Shown here: positions 14,250 to 22,491 of the stretch, piece by piece
Position numbering within the stretch: the stretch's first letter is position 1
How the letters are laid out: each line of letters opens with the position of its first letter
From: Gammaproteobacteria bacterium
GTDB taxonomy: Bacteria; Pseudomonadota; Gammaproteobacteria; UBA9214
Assembly: GCA_029864225.1 (NCBI GenBank)
Contig: JAOTTU010000011.1
Span: forward strand, 1 to 23,934
Length of the DNA: 23,934 nucleotides
Direction: 5' to 3'
Notes under the pieces: model-generated
Told to the model about the DNA's origin: nothing
What the model saw: only the letters and a program-made list of their open reading frames with translations
The model's database searches: none
Made by a program: the position numbers and the translations under genes

Positions 14250-14954
14250 ATGATTCGAAAGATTGTTGTCATTAACAGCAAGGGGGGGTGCGGCAAGACG
14301 ACCTTGTCCACTAACCTGGCGAGCTATTATGCCTCTCACGGTTATCCGACCGCCCTGTTCGACTACGATCCGCAAGACTCTGCCACACGCTGGCTTGCGC
14401 AGCGGCCCGAAGATCTGACAGGGATCCACGGCGTCGCGGCGGCGCACCCCCCGGAAGAAAATATCACCCGCTCGTTCCAGTTGCGCGTGCCGCCCGGGAC
14501 GCAACGCCTCATCCTGGATACACCGGCCTCACTGAAGCGCATGGAATTGATCGAGATCCTGCGCGACGCCTGGGCCATCATTGTGCCGATACTGCCCTCG
14601 ACCATTGACTCCTGCGTGACCTCGGATTTCCTCAAGGACCTGGACAAGGAGTTGCGCCTGTATGCCCCCGATGCCTCGATCGCCATCGTGGCCAACCGGG
14701 TGCGGCGCAACACGCGTGCGTTCCAGACGCTGATGAAATTCCTCGAAGACAAAGGCATGCCGCCGGTGACCTGCCTGCGTGATTCGCAGAACTACGTGCA
14801 GGCCTCAGCTGACGGCATGGGCATCCACGAAATGAAGGCCAACTTCACGCGCGTGGACCGGGAGCACTGGCAAAGCCTGATCGACTGGCTGGAAGCAGAG
14901 CCGCTGCACTCGGACGCTGGTACCTGCGATGCCGAGAACCGCAGCATCGCCTGA
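14250..14954 (+). CDS. Orphan ParA/MinD-family ATPase
   Basis: A 234-residue ParA-type ATPase. It starts MIRKIVVINSKGGCGKTTLS, which contains the deviant Walker A motif KGGCGKTT (11-18) with the signature lysine. The A' region is FDYDPQDSATRW (37-48) and the Walker B-like LILDTPAS is at 87-94. ParA ATPases dimerise with ATP, bind DNA non-specifically and position cargo such as plasmids, chromosomes or chemosensory clusters. No parB lies next to it and there is no N-terminal DNA-binding domain, so it is an orphan. An in-frame TTG at 14223 would add nine residues, but the ATG is the natural N terminus. It converges on the small gene downstream of the chemosensory operon. Confidence 0.9.
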   Translation: MIRKIVVINSKGGCGKTTLSTNLASYYASHGYPTALFDYDPQDSATRWLAQRPEDLTGIHGVAAAHPPEENITRSFQLRVPPGTQRLILDTPASLKRMELIEILRDAWAIIVPILPSTIDSCVTSDFLKDLDKELRLYAPDASIAIVANRVRRNTRAFQTLMKFLEDKGMPPVTCLRDSQNYVQASADGMGIHEMKANFTRVDREHWQSLIDWLEAEPLHSDAGTCDAENRSIA

Positions 14955-14993
14955 CCGCCTGCAGGGTCTGGCAAGGCACGCCGGCGTAATCTG

Positions 14994-15332
14994 CTACAGC
15001 TCGACCGCCATGTAGAAGAAAACGAAGCGGCCCCGCTCGATGACCACCTTGAGGGTCGCGCCGTGGCTCAGTCCATAATCCACATATCCCGGCACGGCAC
15101 TGTCCTGGTGGCATTCACTGGCATGCTGCGGTGATTCGAAATCCCGGTCGCGGTCGTACCAGGCCAGCAGCATGGCGTCACCCAGGTGTTGCTGCGCGGC
15201 GCTGTCGGCCAGGGCCAGTGCCTCGCGATAATCGTCGACGGATTGCGGCGGGCTGATATCGATGACAGCCAGCCCCGTGTTATCGGGTTGCGACGGCAAC
15301 GGGCAGCGTGGCGCTGAGGGATCTTGGGTCAT
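14994..15332 (-). CDS. Small protein resembling DUF5619 (112 aa)
   Basis: The recognisable part is VIDISPPQSVDDYREALALA, LLAWYDRDRDFESPQHASEC, PGYVDYGLSHGATLKVVIER and GRFVFFYMAVEL. This Y-D-R-x-R-D-x-E-S-P and S-E-C-H pattern resembles the uncharacterised DUF5619 family, which I recall as small alpha/beta proteins of unknown function; the match is from memory. There is no signal peptide. The ribosome binding site GCAGGA, five to six bases before the ATG, fixes the start at 15332; the longer open frame to 15653 overlaps the diguanylate cyclase gene and is not coding. The gene lies 82 bases after the diguanylate cyclase on the same strand and may be its last co-transcribed partner. Confidence 0.65.
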   Translation of the reverse strand: MTQDPSAPRCPLPSQPDNTGLAVIDISPPQSVDDYREALALADSAAQQHLGDAMLLAWYDRDRDFESPQHASECHQDSAVPGYVDYGLSHGATLKVVIERGRFVFFYMAVEL

Positions 15333-15414
15333 GGGCTTCCTGCGACGGCTGTAGTCTGGATAGTACCCGATTTCCACCCCGGTGTGCCGTGCCGTCGGCT
15401 GCAGGCGCGCCGTA

Positions 15415-16716
15415 TCAGGCGCTGGCTTCGAGGCCGGCCTCGCTGTACACCTCCACGCGGTTACGGCCGTTGTGCTTGGCGGTGTAGAGAGCCGTATCGG
15501 CCTCCTTGAGGAGTTTCTCGAAGTCGATATGGCGTCCCCCCTGGTGGATGCTGGACACCCCGAAACTGGCGCTGATTGCCAGGCCCGCGGGATGCAGTTC
15601 ATGGATAAACTGGCAGAGGTGTTCGGCCTTGTAAATCGCGTTTTCCAGGTCACAGCGCGGCAGCAATATGATGAACTCCTCGCCGCCGAAACGAGCCACT
15701 ACGTCCTCCTCCCGGCAACGCGATAGCAGCATGTCGCCTATTGCCGCAAGCACCCTGTCACCCATCGCATGGCCATGGCTGTCATTGATGTCCTTGAACT
15801 TATCCAGGTCCAGCATCAACAGGCTCAGCGATTCCCGGTGGCGGATGGAACTGCTGACATACTTTTGTGCAGTCTCTGCAAGGTAGGTCCTGTTATAGAG
15901 TCCGGTCAACTGGTCGGTAACGGCCAGTTTACGCAACTCGTCCTGCTGCGACCTGACCTGGTCAAACAGCTGTTTGCTGGTAATGAGATTCCCCAGGCGG
16001 GCCTTGAACTCGTCCTCGACAATGGGTTTCTCGATGTAGTCGTTGGCACCCGAACGCAGGATTTCAACGCGACGCGACATGTCCTCGTGACCGGAGACGG
16101 CCAGGACCGGGATTTCGCGCTTGTCGGCACCGGCTGAGCGTATGCCCCGCACCACGTTCAGCCCGCTCAACTCGCCCTCCAGCACAACGTCGGTAACCAC
16201 CACGTCGTAGTCCTGTTTTCCGAAGGCCTCCAGGGCCGCCTCGCCGCTGCAGCAATGGTCCACTTCCAGGCCCATCTCATTGAGGGTGTTGATGGTCAAC
16301 TGCGCCGTGGTCGGACTGTCCTCGACGTACAAAACCCGGCCGTTGTAGATCCTGCGCAGGCGGTTCACCAGGAAGGTGTAGGACTGCTGCAGCTCCTCGA
16401 TACTGGTCTTGCGCATCACCTCTGTAACGCCGGCCCCGTAGGCCATCTTCAGTGTTGCCTCGGCGTCCTCCGAGGTCAGCAGCACAATCGGCACCAGGTG
16501 TGTCGCCTCATTGGTGCGCAGACGGCGGCACAACTCCAGGCCGTCCATGTCCGGCAAGTGCAGGTCGAGAGAGATCAGGTCGAATGTCTCGTTGCCCAGG
16601 GCTGCCAGGCCCTCCTCGGCCGATGACACCAGGTGCACATCCACCTCGAGGGCCTCAAGAACCAGCCCGATCATCTGCTGATGAATCTTGCTGTCTTCAA
16701 TTACCAGTGCTTTCAT
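15415..16716 (-). CDS. REC-REC-GGDEF response regulator, diguanylate cyclase (PleD/WspR-like)
   Basis: A 433-residue protein with two receiver domains and a C-terminal GGDEF domain, the architecture of PleD. REC1 (1-115) has Asp8, phospho-acceptor Asp51 (SLDLHLPDMDG) and Lys103. REC2 (127-245) has Asp133, Asp176 (VTDVVLEG) and Lys230. Both look phosphorylatable. The GGDEF domain (about 265-430) has the catalytic GGEEF at 344-348, the nucleotide-binding DLDKFKDINDSHGH and an intact inhibitory I-site, R335-E-E-D338. It should make c-di-GMP from GTP when phosphorylated. It is the only output protein of the chemosensory operon, at the place WspR takes in Pseudomonas. The ribosome binding site GAGGGAG, seven bases before the ATG, is strong. 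Confidence 0.94.
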   Translation of the reverse strand: MKALVIEDSKIHQQMIGLVLEALEVDVHLVSSAEEGLAALGNETFDLISLDLHLPDMDGLELCRRLRTNEATHLVPIVLLTSEDAEATLKMAYGAGVTEVMRKTSIEELQQSYTFLVNRLRRIYNGRVLYVEDSPTTAQLTINTLNEMGLEVDHCCSGEAALEAFGKQDYDVVVTDVVLEGELSGLNVVRGIRSAGADKREIPVLAVSGHEDMSRRVEILRSGANDYIEKPIVEDEFKARLGNLITSKQLFDQVRSQQDELRKLAVTDQLTGLYNRTYLAETAQKYVSSSIRHRESLSLLMLDLDKFKDINDSHGHAMGDRVLAAIGDMLLSRCREEDVVARFGGEEFIILLPRCDLENAIYKAEHLCQFIHELHPAGLAISASFGVSSIHQGGRHIDFEKLLKEADTALYTAKHNGRNRVEVYSEAGLEASA

Positions 16717-16778
16717 CTGTCTTCTCCCTCTGCCCGGTTATCATTCCCGGTACGTATGTCTTCAAAATATATTCAGTG

Positions 16779-17867
16779 TCACGCCGACTGATCCCCCAGG
16801 TTTGCCGTGGAGCCTGATTGCCGGGCTGTCACCTCATTCAGGTAGGCTGCCATACCTTCCAGCCGTACAATGCGATCAACGGCGTCCAGGCTCAGCGCCG
16901 TCTCCGGCATGCCATAGACCACAGAACTATCCCTGTCCTGGACGATGGTATGACAGCCTGCCTGGCGCATGCGCAGCAGACCCTCGGCCCCGTCAACACC
17001 CATGCCGGTGAGCAACACGCCCAGGGCGCTGCCCGGACATGCCACTGCGACCGATTCCAGCAAGGGGGTACTGGAGGGACGGAAACGGTTGACCGGCTCG
17101 CCCTCGACGAGTTGCGCGACCAGCAACTGGCCGCGTCGGTTAACCTTCAGGTGACGTTCATCCGGCGCAAAATAGACCACTCCGGGGCGCAATTCCTCGC
17201 CGTCCCCGGCCAGTTTGAGTTCAAGCTGCGCCGACTGCTGCAGCCATTCGATCAGGCCGTTCATGTAGCCGGCAGAGATGTGCTGCACGATCACGACCGG
17301 GACCGTAAAATCCGCCGGCAGGCCCGGCAGGATCACCTCAAGTGCCTGCGGACCGCCGGTGGAACAGCCGATGGCAACCAGTCCCAGCGGTTTACGGGCA
17401 GCGCCGGTCGGCAGCGGCGGCAGCGGCCGGCCTGTCCGATTCGGCTGGCGGTTGATCCGGCGCAGAACGCGCAGGTCAGCCATGGCGCGCACGGTGTCGA
17501 CCAGCTCCCAGCTGCTGTCCATGGGTACCTGCTCGCCCATGCTGCTGGGCTTTTCCAGGACCGCCAGCGCACCTTCCTCGAGGGCACGAAAGCTGATCTT
17601 CATTTCCTCGTCGTTGACATTGCTGGATACCACAACAATCGGGGTCGGCTGCTCCACCATGATGCGGCGGGTTGCCTCCAGACCGTCCATGACCGGCATG
17701 CGGATATCCATTGTGACCAGGTCGGGCTTGAGCTGCCGGGTGAGACGCACGGCCTCTTCCCCATTGCTGGCATGCCCGATCACTTCGATGTCGGGTTCGC
17801 GTTCCAGGATCGACCGGAGTATCAGGGCAATGGTCCCGGAATCATCAGCAATCAATACACGTATCAT
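16779..17867 (-). CDS. cheB: CheB-type receptor methylesterase / glutamine deamidase (WspF-like)
   Basis: A 362-residue CheB with an N-terminal receiver domain (MIRVLIADDS, phospho-acceptor Asp54 in VTMDIRMPVMDG, Lys106) and a C-terminal methylesterase domain. The catalytic residues are Ser169 in GCSTGGP, His196 in VQHISAGY and Asp292 in GMGVDGAEG. It would remove methyl groups from the receptor encoded in the same operon when phosphorylated by the kinase, lowering kinase activity; WspF plays this part in the Wsp system. The gene follows the kinase gene by 43 bases and precedes the diguanylate cyclase by 62. No clear ribosome binding site precedes the ATG. Confidence 0.94.
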   Translation of the reverse strand: MIRVLIADDSGTIALILRSILEREPDIEVIGHASNGEEAVRLTRQLKPDLVTMDIRMPVMDGLEATRRIMVEQPTPIVVVSSNVNDEEMKISFRALEEGALAVLEKPSSMGEQVPMDSSWELVDTVRAMADLRVLRRINRQPNRTGRPLPPLPTGAARKPLGLVAIGCSTGGPQALEVILPGLPADFTVPVVIVQHISAGYMNGLIEWLQQSAQLELKLAGDGEELRPGVVYFAPDERHLKVNRRGQLLVAQLVEGEPVNRFRPSSTPLLESVAVACPGSALGVLLTGMGVDGAEGLLRMRQAGCHTIVQDRDSSVVYGMPETALSLDAVDRIVRLEGMAAYLNEVTARQSGSTANLGDQSA

Positions 17868-17910
17868 CTGTTATCGCAGTCCTGGTTTGTTGCAGCCGTC
17901 ACAGCGGCAT

Positions 17911-20244
17911 TCAGATAAAGCGCCGCACTACTTCCAGCAGTGCATGCGTTTCAAACTGGCCCTTGACGATATAGGCATCCGCGCCCACCTCGATGCCGCG
18001 TTGCTTCTCTGCATCGGCGGCCAGCGAAGAGACGATAATCACCGGTATAGCGGCCAGCTGCTCGCTTTGCTTAATGCGCTCCGTCAGTTCGAAGCCGTTC
18101 ATTCTGGGCATCTCGATGTCCGATACCACCAGGTCAAAGGTCTGTTCCTGCAGGGTGTCCCAGGCCTGCTGCCCGTCGGTAGCCACGCTGACGTCGTACC
18201 CCTGGTATTCGAGGATGTTGCGCTCCAGGGTTCGGGTTGTTAACGAATCGTCCACAATAAGCACACGCGGAGCAGCCACCGCCGCCTCTTCCTTGGCGGG
18301 ACTCAGCAGCGGAGTGCCGACCGTTGTGCTCAACGCCGTATCGATCAGGTCACCGGCATTGAGCACCATCATGATGTCGCCGCTGCCGGTCAGCGTGGCC
18401 CCGGTTATATTGCTGACCGAAACCAGCGGCCGTGTCAGCGGCTTGATGACGATTTCACGCTCCCCGATCACCTCGTCGACCACGAAGGCCACCATGCGCC
18501 ATCCCTTCGAGACCACCACGACCGGCAGACGCGTCAGATCGGTATACTCGTCGCCTTCAAGTCCGAGAGTGGCACCCAGCTCGCGCAGCGGCACCGGGCG
18601 CTTGTTGACCAGGATCACCTGACCGGCCGCCACCTCGACGATTTGCTCGGGCAACAGGTCGAGGATGCGTTCGACCGAGACACTGGACACCACGAACTTC
18701 TGTTGCCCTACCCGGACCTGCAGCCCGCGTTCCGTTGTCAGGGTAAGCGGCATACGCAATTCAAAACGGGCGCCCCGGCCCGGCTCGGACTCGAGTAACA
18801 CGCGGCCCTTCAAATCGACCAGGTTCTCGTACACGACATCCAGGCCAACCCCGCGACCGGACACCGTGCTCACCGACTCCCGGCTGGAGAAGCCGGGGCG
18901 AAAAACCAGGTCCAGCAGTTCCCTGTCAGTCAGGCTTTCCAGCTCAGCCGGCTTGATGAGTTGTTTTCTGACCGCTGCCTGGCCGATGTGACGGGGATCA
19001 ATACCGGCACCGTCATCGCGCACGCTGATGATGATTTCACCGCCCTCGCAACGCACCTCGATGAAAATATTGCCCTCCTCCTGCTTGCCCGACTTGCGCC
19101 GCTCCGCAGGTGTCTCGATACCATGGTCGATGGCATTGCGCAGCAGGTGCACCAGCGGATCACGCACACCCTCCAGCACCACCCGGTCCATCTCGACGTC
19201 ATCACCCGAGATAGTCAGGGTGACCGACTTGCCCAGTTCGCGTGCCAGGTCACGCATCGGCCGCAGCAACGGTCGAAGCACGGTGGCCACGGGTACCAGG
19301 CGCAGCATGCGCATTTCAGACTGCAATGACGACGACACCAGACCCACACGGTTATGCGTGGCGCGCATCTGCTTATGCATCTGCAATGTGGCCCTGCCCA
19401 GCACGGCAAGCGTCTCCCTGCTGCTGGCGAGCAGCTGCCGCAGTTCCTCGGGCAGCGCGGCCTGGTTCTGCATCCTCAGGCACTGCGAGTTTGACCAGGT
19501 CCGTGACAGGGCATTAAGTCCACCCAGTAGCTCCTGTGTGCCACGGAACTGTTCCTGCAGTCCGATCTTGGCAACCTGCAACTCCTCGGCCAGGCCCGAC
19601 ACCCGGTCAAGCTTGTCCGTTGTCACCCGGATCACCTCCACGCCACCCGGGGAGTCATCCCTGTCCCGGGCGGATGTTGCGGCCTGCGATTCATCCTGCG
19701 GCAGGGCCGCGCGTGCAGCAACGCGAGCAGCGGACTCAGCAGGTCTCGCGGGGGCATCCGGCTCCGGTACCCGTACGGGACCCGGTTTCGATTCCGGCTG
19801 CGGCTGCGGTTCCGATTCCGGTTCATTTCCCGGCGCAGTTGGCTGACAGGACGTCTGCTCCAGGCGCTCCAGCAAGTACGGCATATCGAAATCGGCCGCG
19901 ATACCTGCGTCATACGCCTTCATGGCCTGCCCGGTCTTGTCAATGGCCTCGAGACAGAGGTCGATCACGCCGGCAGTCGGGGGCGTGTTGCTCTCCTTCA
20001 GGGCACTGAGCAGCGATTCCAGTTGATGTGTAATTTCAGCCACGTCGGCAATCCCGACACCGCGCGCGGCGCCCTTGATATTGTGTGCCGCACGAAATAT
20101 CTGCTTGAGTATTTCCTGGCGGACATCGGCCTGCGGATGCTTCTCCAGGCGCAGCAGGCCCTCGGTAATGGCCTGCAGCTGGTCATCGAGCTCCACCCGG
20201 AAGGTCTCAAGCAACTGCTCCATCAGTTTCGGATCGATATCCAT
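17911..20244 (-). CDS. CheA-REC hybrid histidine kinase (WspE-like)
   Basis: A 777-residue kinase. An N-terminal HPt domain (1-130) has phospho-accepting His54 in AAHNIKGAARG. A linker rich in Pro and Glu follows (132-200) without an obvious CheY-binding P2 domain. Then come the dimerisation domain, the ATPase with N box HLLRNAIDHG (367-376), G1 DDGAGID and G2 GRGVGLD (464-470), and a CheW-like regulatory domain (about 500-640). A C-terminal receiver (658-777) carries Asp709 in VSDIEMPRMNG and Lys761. The fused receiver is as in WspE or FrzE and may act as a phosphate sink or intermediate. The ATG at 20244 is chosen; an in-frame TTG at 20268 is possible, and neither has a strong ribosome binding site. 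The gene follows the receptor by 63 bases. Confidence 0.94.
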   Translation of the reverse strand: MDIDPKLMEQLLETFRVELDDQLQAITEGLLRLEKHPQADVRQEILKQIFRAAHNIKGAARGVGIADVAEITHQLESLLSALKESNTPPTAGVIDLCLEAIDKTGQAMKAYDAGIAADFDMPYLLERLEQTSCQPTAPGNEPESEPQPQPESKPGPVRVPEPDAPARPAESAARVAARAALPQDESQAATSARDRDDSPGGVEVIRVTTDKLDRVSGLAEELQVAKIGLQEQFRGTQELLGGLNALSRTWSNSQCLRMQNQAALPEELRQLLASSRETLAVLGRATLQMHKQMRATHNRVGLVSSSLQSEMRMLRLVPVATVLRPLLRPMRDLARELGKSVTLTISGDDVEMDRVVLEGVRDPLVHLLRNAIDHGIETPAERRKSGKQEEGNIFIEVRCEGGEIIISVRDDGAGIDPRHIGQAAVRKQLIKPAELESLTDRELLDLVFRPGFSSRESVSTVSGRGVGLDVVYENLVDLKGRVLLESEPGRGARFELRMPLTLTTERGLQVRVGQQKFVVSSVSVERILDLLPEQIVEVAAGQVILVNKRPVPLRELGATLGLEGDEYTDLTRLPVVVVSKGWRMVAFVVDEVIGEREIVIKPLTRPLVSVSNITGATLTGSGDIMMVLNAGDLIDTALSTTVGTPLLSPAKEEAAVAAPRVLIVDDSLTTRTLERNILEYQGYDVSVATDGQQAWDTLQEQTFDLVVSDIEMPRMNGFELTERIKQSEQLAAIPVIIVSSLAADAEKQRGIEVGADAYIVKGQFETHALLEVVRRFI

Positions 20245-20307
20245 AATCAGTTCCACTGCCTCACGCAACGAGCGCCATGGTTAATAACAATGACATGCAA
20301 TGACGCG

Positions 20308-21858
20308 CTAGAGCTTGTAGGCATTGGCACTCTCGCGCAGCTGGTTGGCCACCCGACCCAGGTCCTCGGCCGCTTCCCGCGTCTGCTGGGTGGCGCCGAC
20401 GAACTGCGATGTCGCGCTGTTGATATCGCTCATTGCGGTGGTGATCTGGTCGATGCCGGTCGCCTCCTGGCGGACCGAAGCAGCGATCTGCTGGCTCGCC
20501 AGGGCGCTCTCCTTGATCACCTCGGTCAGCTTGCGCACGGTCGTGCCTGCCTTGTCGACCAGGCCCATGCCTTCATCCACACCCTTGCTGCCCTCTTCCG
20601 TCACCATGACCGCCTTGTCGGTGGCATGCTGGATCTCCTGCAGAATGGTGTTAACCTGCTCGGTCGCCTGCTGCGACTGTTCCGCCAGGTTCTTCACCTC
20701 GGCCGCCACCACCGCGAAGCCCTTGCCGGCATCGCCGGCCTTGGCGGCCTCGATCGAGGCATTCAGCGCCAGCATCTTCAACTGGTGTGCCAGGTTGCTC
20801 ACGGTACCGGTGATTTCACCGATCTGCTGGGTCTGTTCACTCAGTGCCAGGATGTTCTCGGCAATACCTTCGACCTTTTCCCGGATCGATTTCATGCCGG
20901 AAATCGTCTGCTCGACGGCCTCCACACCTTTCTCGCCTTCCTTGCGCGTGCGCTCCGCCGTGGAACCCAGCTCCTCGGCTTTTTCCCGCGTCTGTATGGA
21001 GATGGCCCGGATTTCTTCGAGCGTTGTAGTCGCCTCGTTGACTGCTGCGGCCTGCTCCGAGGCACCGGAGGACTGGACACTGACGGTACCCAGCATCTGG
21101 TTCAGGGTGGCCGACATGCTGTTGCTGGCCTCACTCGTTTGACGCGCCATGGCGGCTAGGCCCTGCGTCATCGTGTTGAGATGGGCCCCCAGCTGGCCCA
21201 GGTCATCGTCGCCGCTAACCTCGATGGTCTGGGACAGGTTGCCGGTGGCCACCCCCTCGATGAAATCGCGGTAGCTGGCCACCGTCTTCTCGATATCGCC
21301 CTTGGACAGGGACACGCTCTTCAGGTCCATCATGACGGCGTTGATATAGGTATCGATGGCCAGCTGCGCGTCAAAGGTCAGGATCTTGTTCACGGCCATC
21401 ACCACCTTCATCGCCTTGCCGGTATTGAAGCGGTATTTCTTGTGGATCAGCGGGAAAATCAGCTGCGAGTAGACACTGTAACTCCCCAGGTACCAGCGCG
21501 GCGTCAGCCCGATCTTGTTGTGCACGATCCCGATCTTCAGCCGGCGCTCCACGTAGTCACTGCCGTACTCACCGTCGAACAGTTCCAGCAGGTACTGCTT
21601 CTGGGCAGCCTTCAGACGATCGATCGACGAGCCCGCATCGCGGATAATCGAGATCAGTTCGTTGTAGCGCTCGATATTGTGGTAGAAACCATCGACGATA
21701 AAATCGGCGTGTTCCTGTATCAGCGGCTTCAGTTCGCGCAGCAGCCGGATATCCTCCGTACCAAAATCGATGAATGCCTTGCGGGACTGCTGCTCCGCAT
21801 GGTCAATCCCCATGTGCCGTATCAGTTCGCTGCCCTGTTCCAGTATGTTTGCTGCCAT
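20308..21858 (-). CDS. Globin-coupled soluble chemoreceptor (HemAT-like MCP)
   Basis: A 516-residue methyl-accepting protein with no membrane segment. Residues about 30-180 fit a sensor globin (protoglobin): DIRLLRELKPLIQEHADFIV, FYHNIERYNELISII, and RRLKIGIVHNKIGLTPRWYL with His113 as candidate proximal heme ligand, followed by YSQLIFPLIHKKY. A HAMP-like piece (about 195-240) leads into a long coiled-coil signalling domain with the tip LALNASIEAAKAGDAGKGFA and VVAAEVKNLAEQSQQATEQV. The family binds heme and senses O2 or related gases. No CheR-docking pentapeptide is seen at the C terminus (ESANAYKL). The ATG at 21858 has AGGAG seven bases upstream and is preferred over a GTG at 21861. It lies 21 bases after cheW, inside the operon, so it is the dedicated input. 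Confidence 0.9.
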   Translation of the reverse strand: MAANILEQGSELIRHMGIDHAEQQSRKAFIDFGTEDIRLLRELKPLIQEHADFIVDGFYHNIERYNELISIIRDAGSSIDRLKAAQKQYLLELFDGEYGSDYVERRLKIGIVHNKIGLTPRWYLGSYSVYSQLIFPLIHKKYRFNTGKAMKVVMAVNKILTFDAQLAIDTYINAVMMDLKSVSLSKGDIEKTVASYRDFIEGVATGNLSQTIEVSGDDDLGQLGAHLNTMTQGLAAMARQTSEASNSMSATLNQMLGTVSVQSSGASEQAAAVNEATTTLEEIRAISIQTREKAEELGSTAERTRKEGEKGVEAVEQTISGMKSIREKVEGIAENILALSEQTQQIGEITGTVSNLAHQLKMLALNASIEAAKAGDAGKGFAVVAAEVKNLAEQSQQATEQVNTILQEIQHATDKAVMVTEEGSKGVDEGMGLVDKAGTTVRKLTEVIKESALASQQIAASVRQEATGIDQITTAMSDINSATSQFVGATQQTREAAEDLGRVANQLRESANAYKL

Positions 21859-21879
21859 CACTTGTCTCCTGATTTCGAG

Positions 21880-22491
21880 TCAGCTTGCGCCAACCGGTTT
21901 ACTCACATTCAGTACCGGGTCGCCGAACAATGACTCCATATCCAGTATGGCGACCCGTCCCCTGTAGATTCCGCGTACATGCTGAAGGTCGCGTATCCCC
22001 CTGGTCGGCGACACTGTGTCGAGTTCGCTGGTTACGTACTCGTCATTGCCGATGACCGCGTTCACCAGTATCCCCGCCTGCATCCCCTGCGCCCGTACCA
22101 CGATAATGAGCGCGTCTTCTGCGTATTCCTCGTCACGCGCCGGCCGGAAGAATTCCTTCAGGTCAAGCACCGTTAATATTTCACCGCGCCGGTTCCTCAC
22201 CCCCAGTACAAATCCGGGTGCACCCGGGACAGGACAAATTCTGCCGGCATCCATGATCTCTTCAACATGCGTATAGGGGATCCCGTAATGTTCCTGCGCA
22301 CCCAGCCGGAAGCGGATATAGGGCTCCTGCACCCGCAACGGCCCATCCGCGGCCTCTGACGTCGCAAACAGTGCAGCCCGGTCACGCAGCAGCCTGCGGG
22401 CCTGGGCGGATTCCGGCATCCAGGTCGCCTGCAGCTCAACCGCTTCTGGCAGCTCCGCTGCATCCGTCTTGTTTGATTGCTTGCCACTCAT
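21880..22491 (-). CDS. cheW: CheW-type coupling protein
   Basis: A 203-residue protein with a single CheW domain from about residue 57 (YIRFRLGAQEHYGIPYTHVE). Typical elements are ICPVPGAPGFVLGVRNRRGE, ILTVLDLKEFF and the C-terminal GIYRGRVAILDMESLFG. It would connect the receptor to the CheA-type kinase in the signalling array. About 55 residues of charged, probably flexible sequence precede the domain, longer than in canonical CheW. Its ATG overlaps the stop of the methyltransferase gene in an ATGA arrangement, a sign of translational coupling. It is the only separate CheW visible, whereas Pseudomonas wsp has two; another could lie outside the window. Confidence 0.93.
   Translation of the reverse strand: MSGKQSNKTDAAELPEAVELQATWMPESAQARRLLRDRAALFATSEAADGPLRVQEPYIRFRLGAQEHYGIPYTHVEEIMDAGRICPVPGAPGFVLGVRNRRGEILTVLDLKEFFRPARDEEYAEDALIIVVRAQGMQAGILVNAVIGNDEYVTSELDTVSPTRGIRDLQHVRGIYRGRVAILDMESLFGDPVLNVSKPVGAS

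Noticed and set aside
13943..14311. N-terminal extension of the 73-aa protein to 14311
   Set aside because: It would cross the promoter region and the parA start. The strong ribosome binding site just before 13942 fits the shorter form.
15333..15653. N-terminal extension of the DUF5619-like protein
   Set aside because: It would overlap the diguanylate cyclase gene out of frame, and the ribosome binding site before 15332 is good.
20023..21159. 378-aa plus-strand frame opposite the chemoreceptor gene
   Set aside because: Antisense shadow of the receptor's repetitive coiled coil, with no ribosome binding site or family features.
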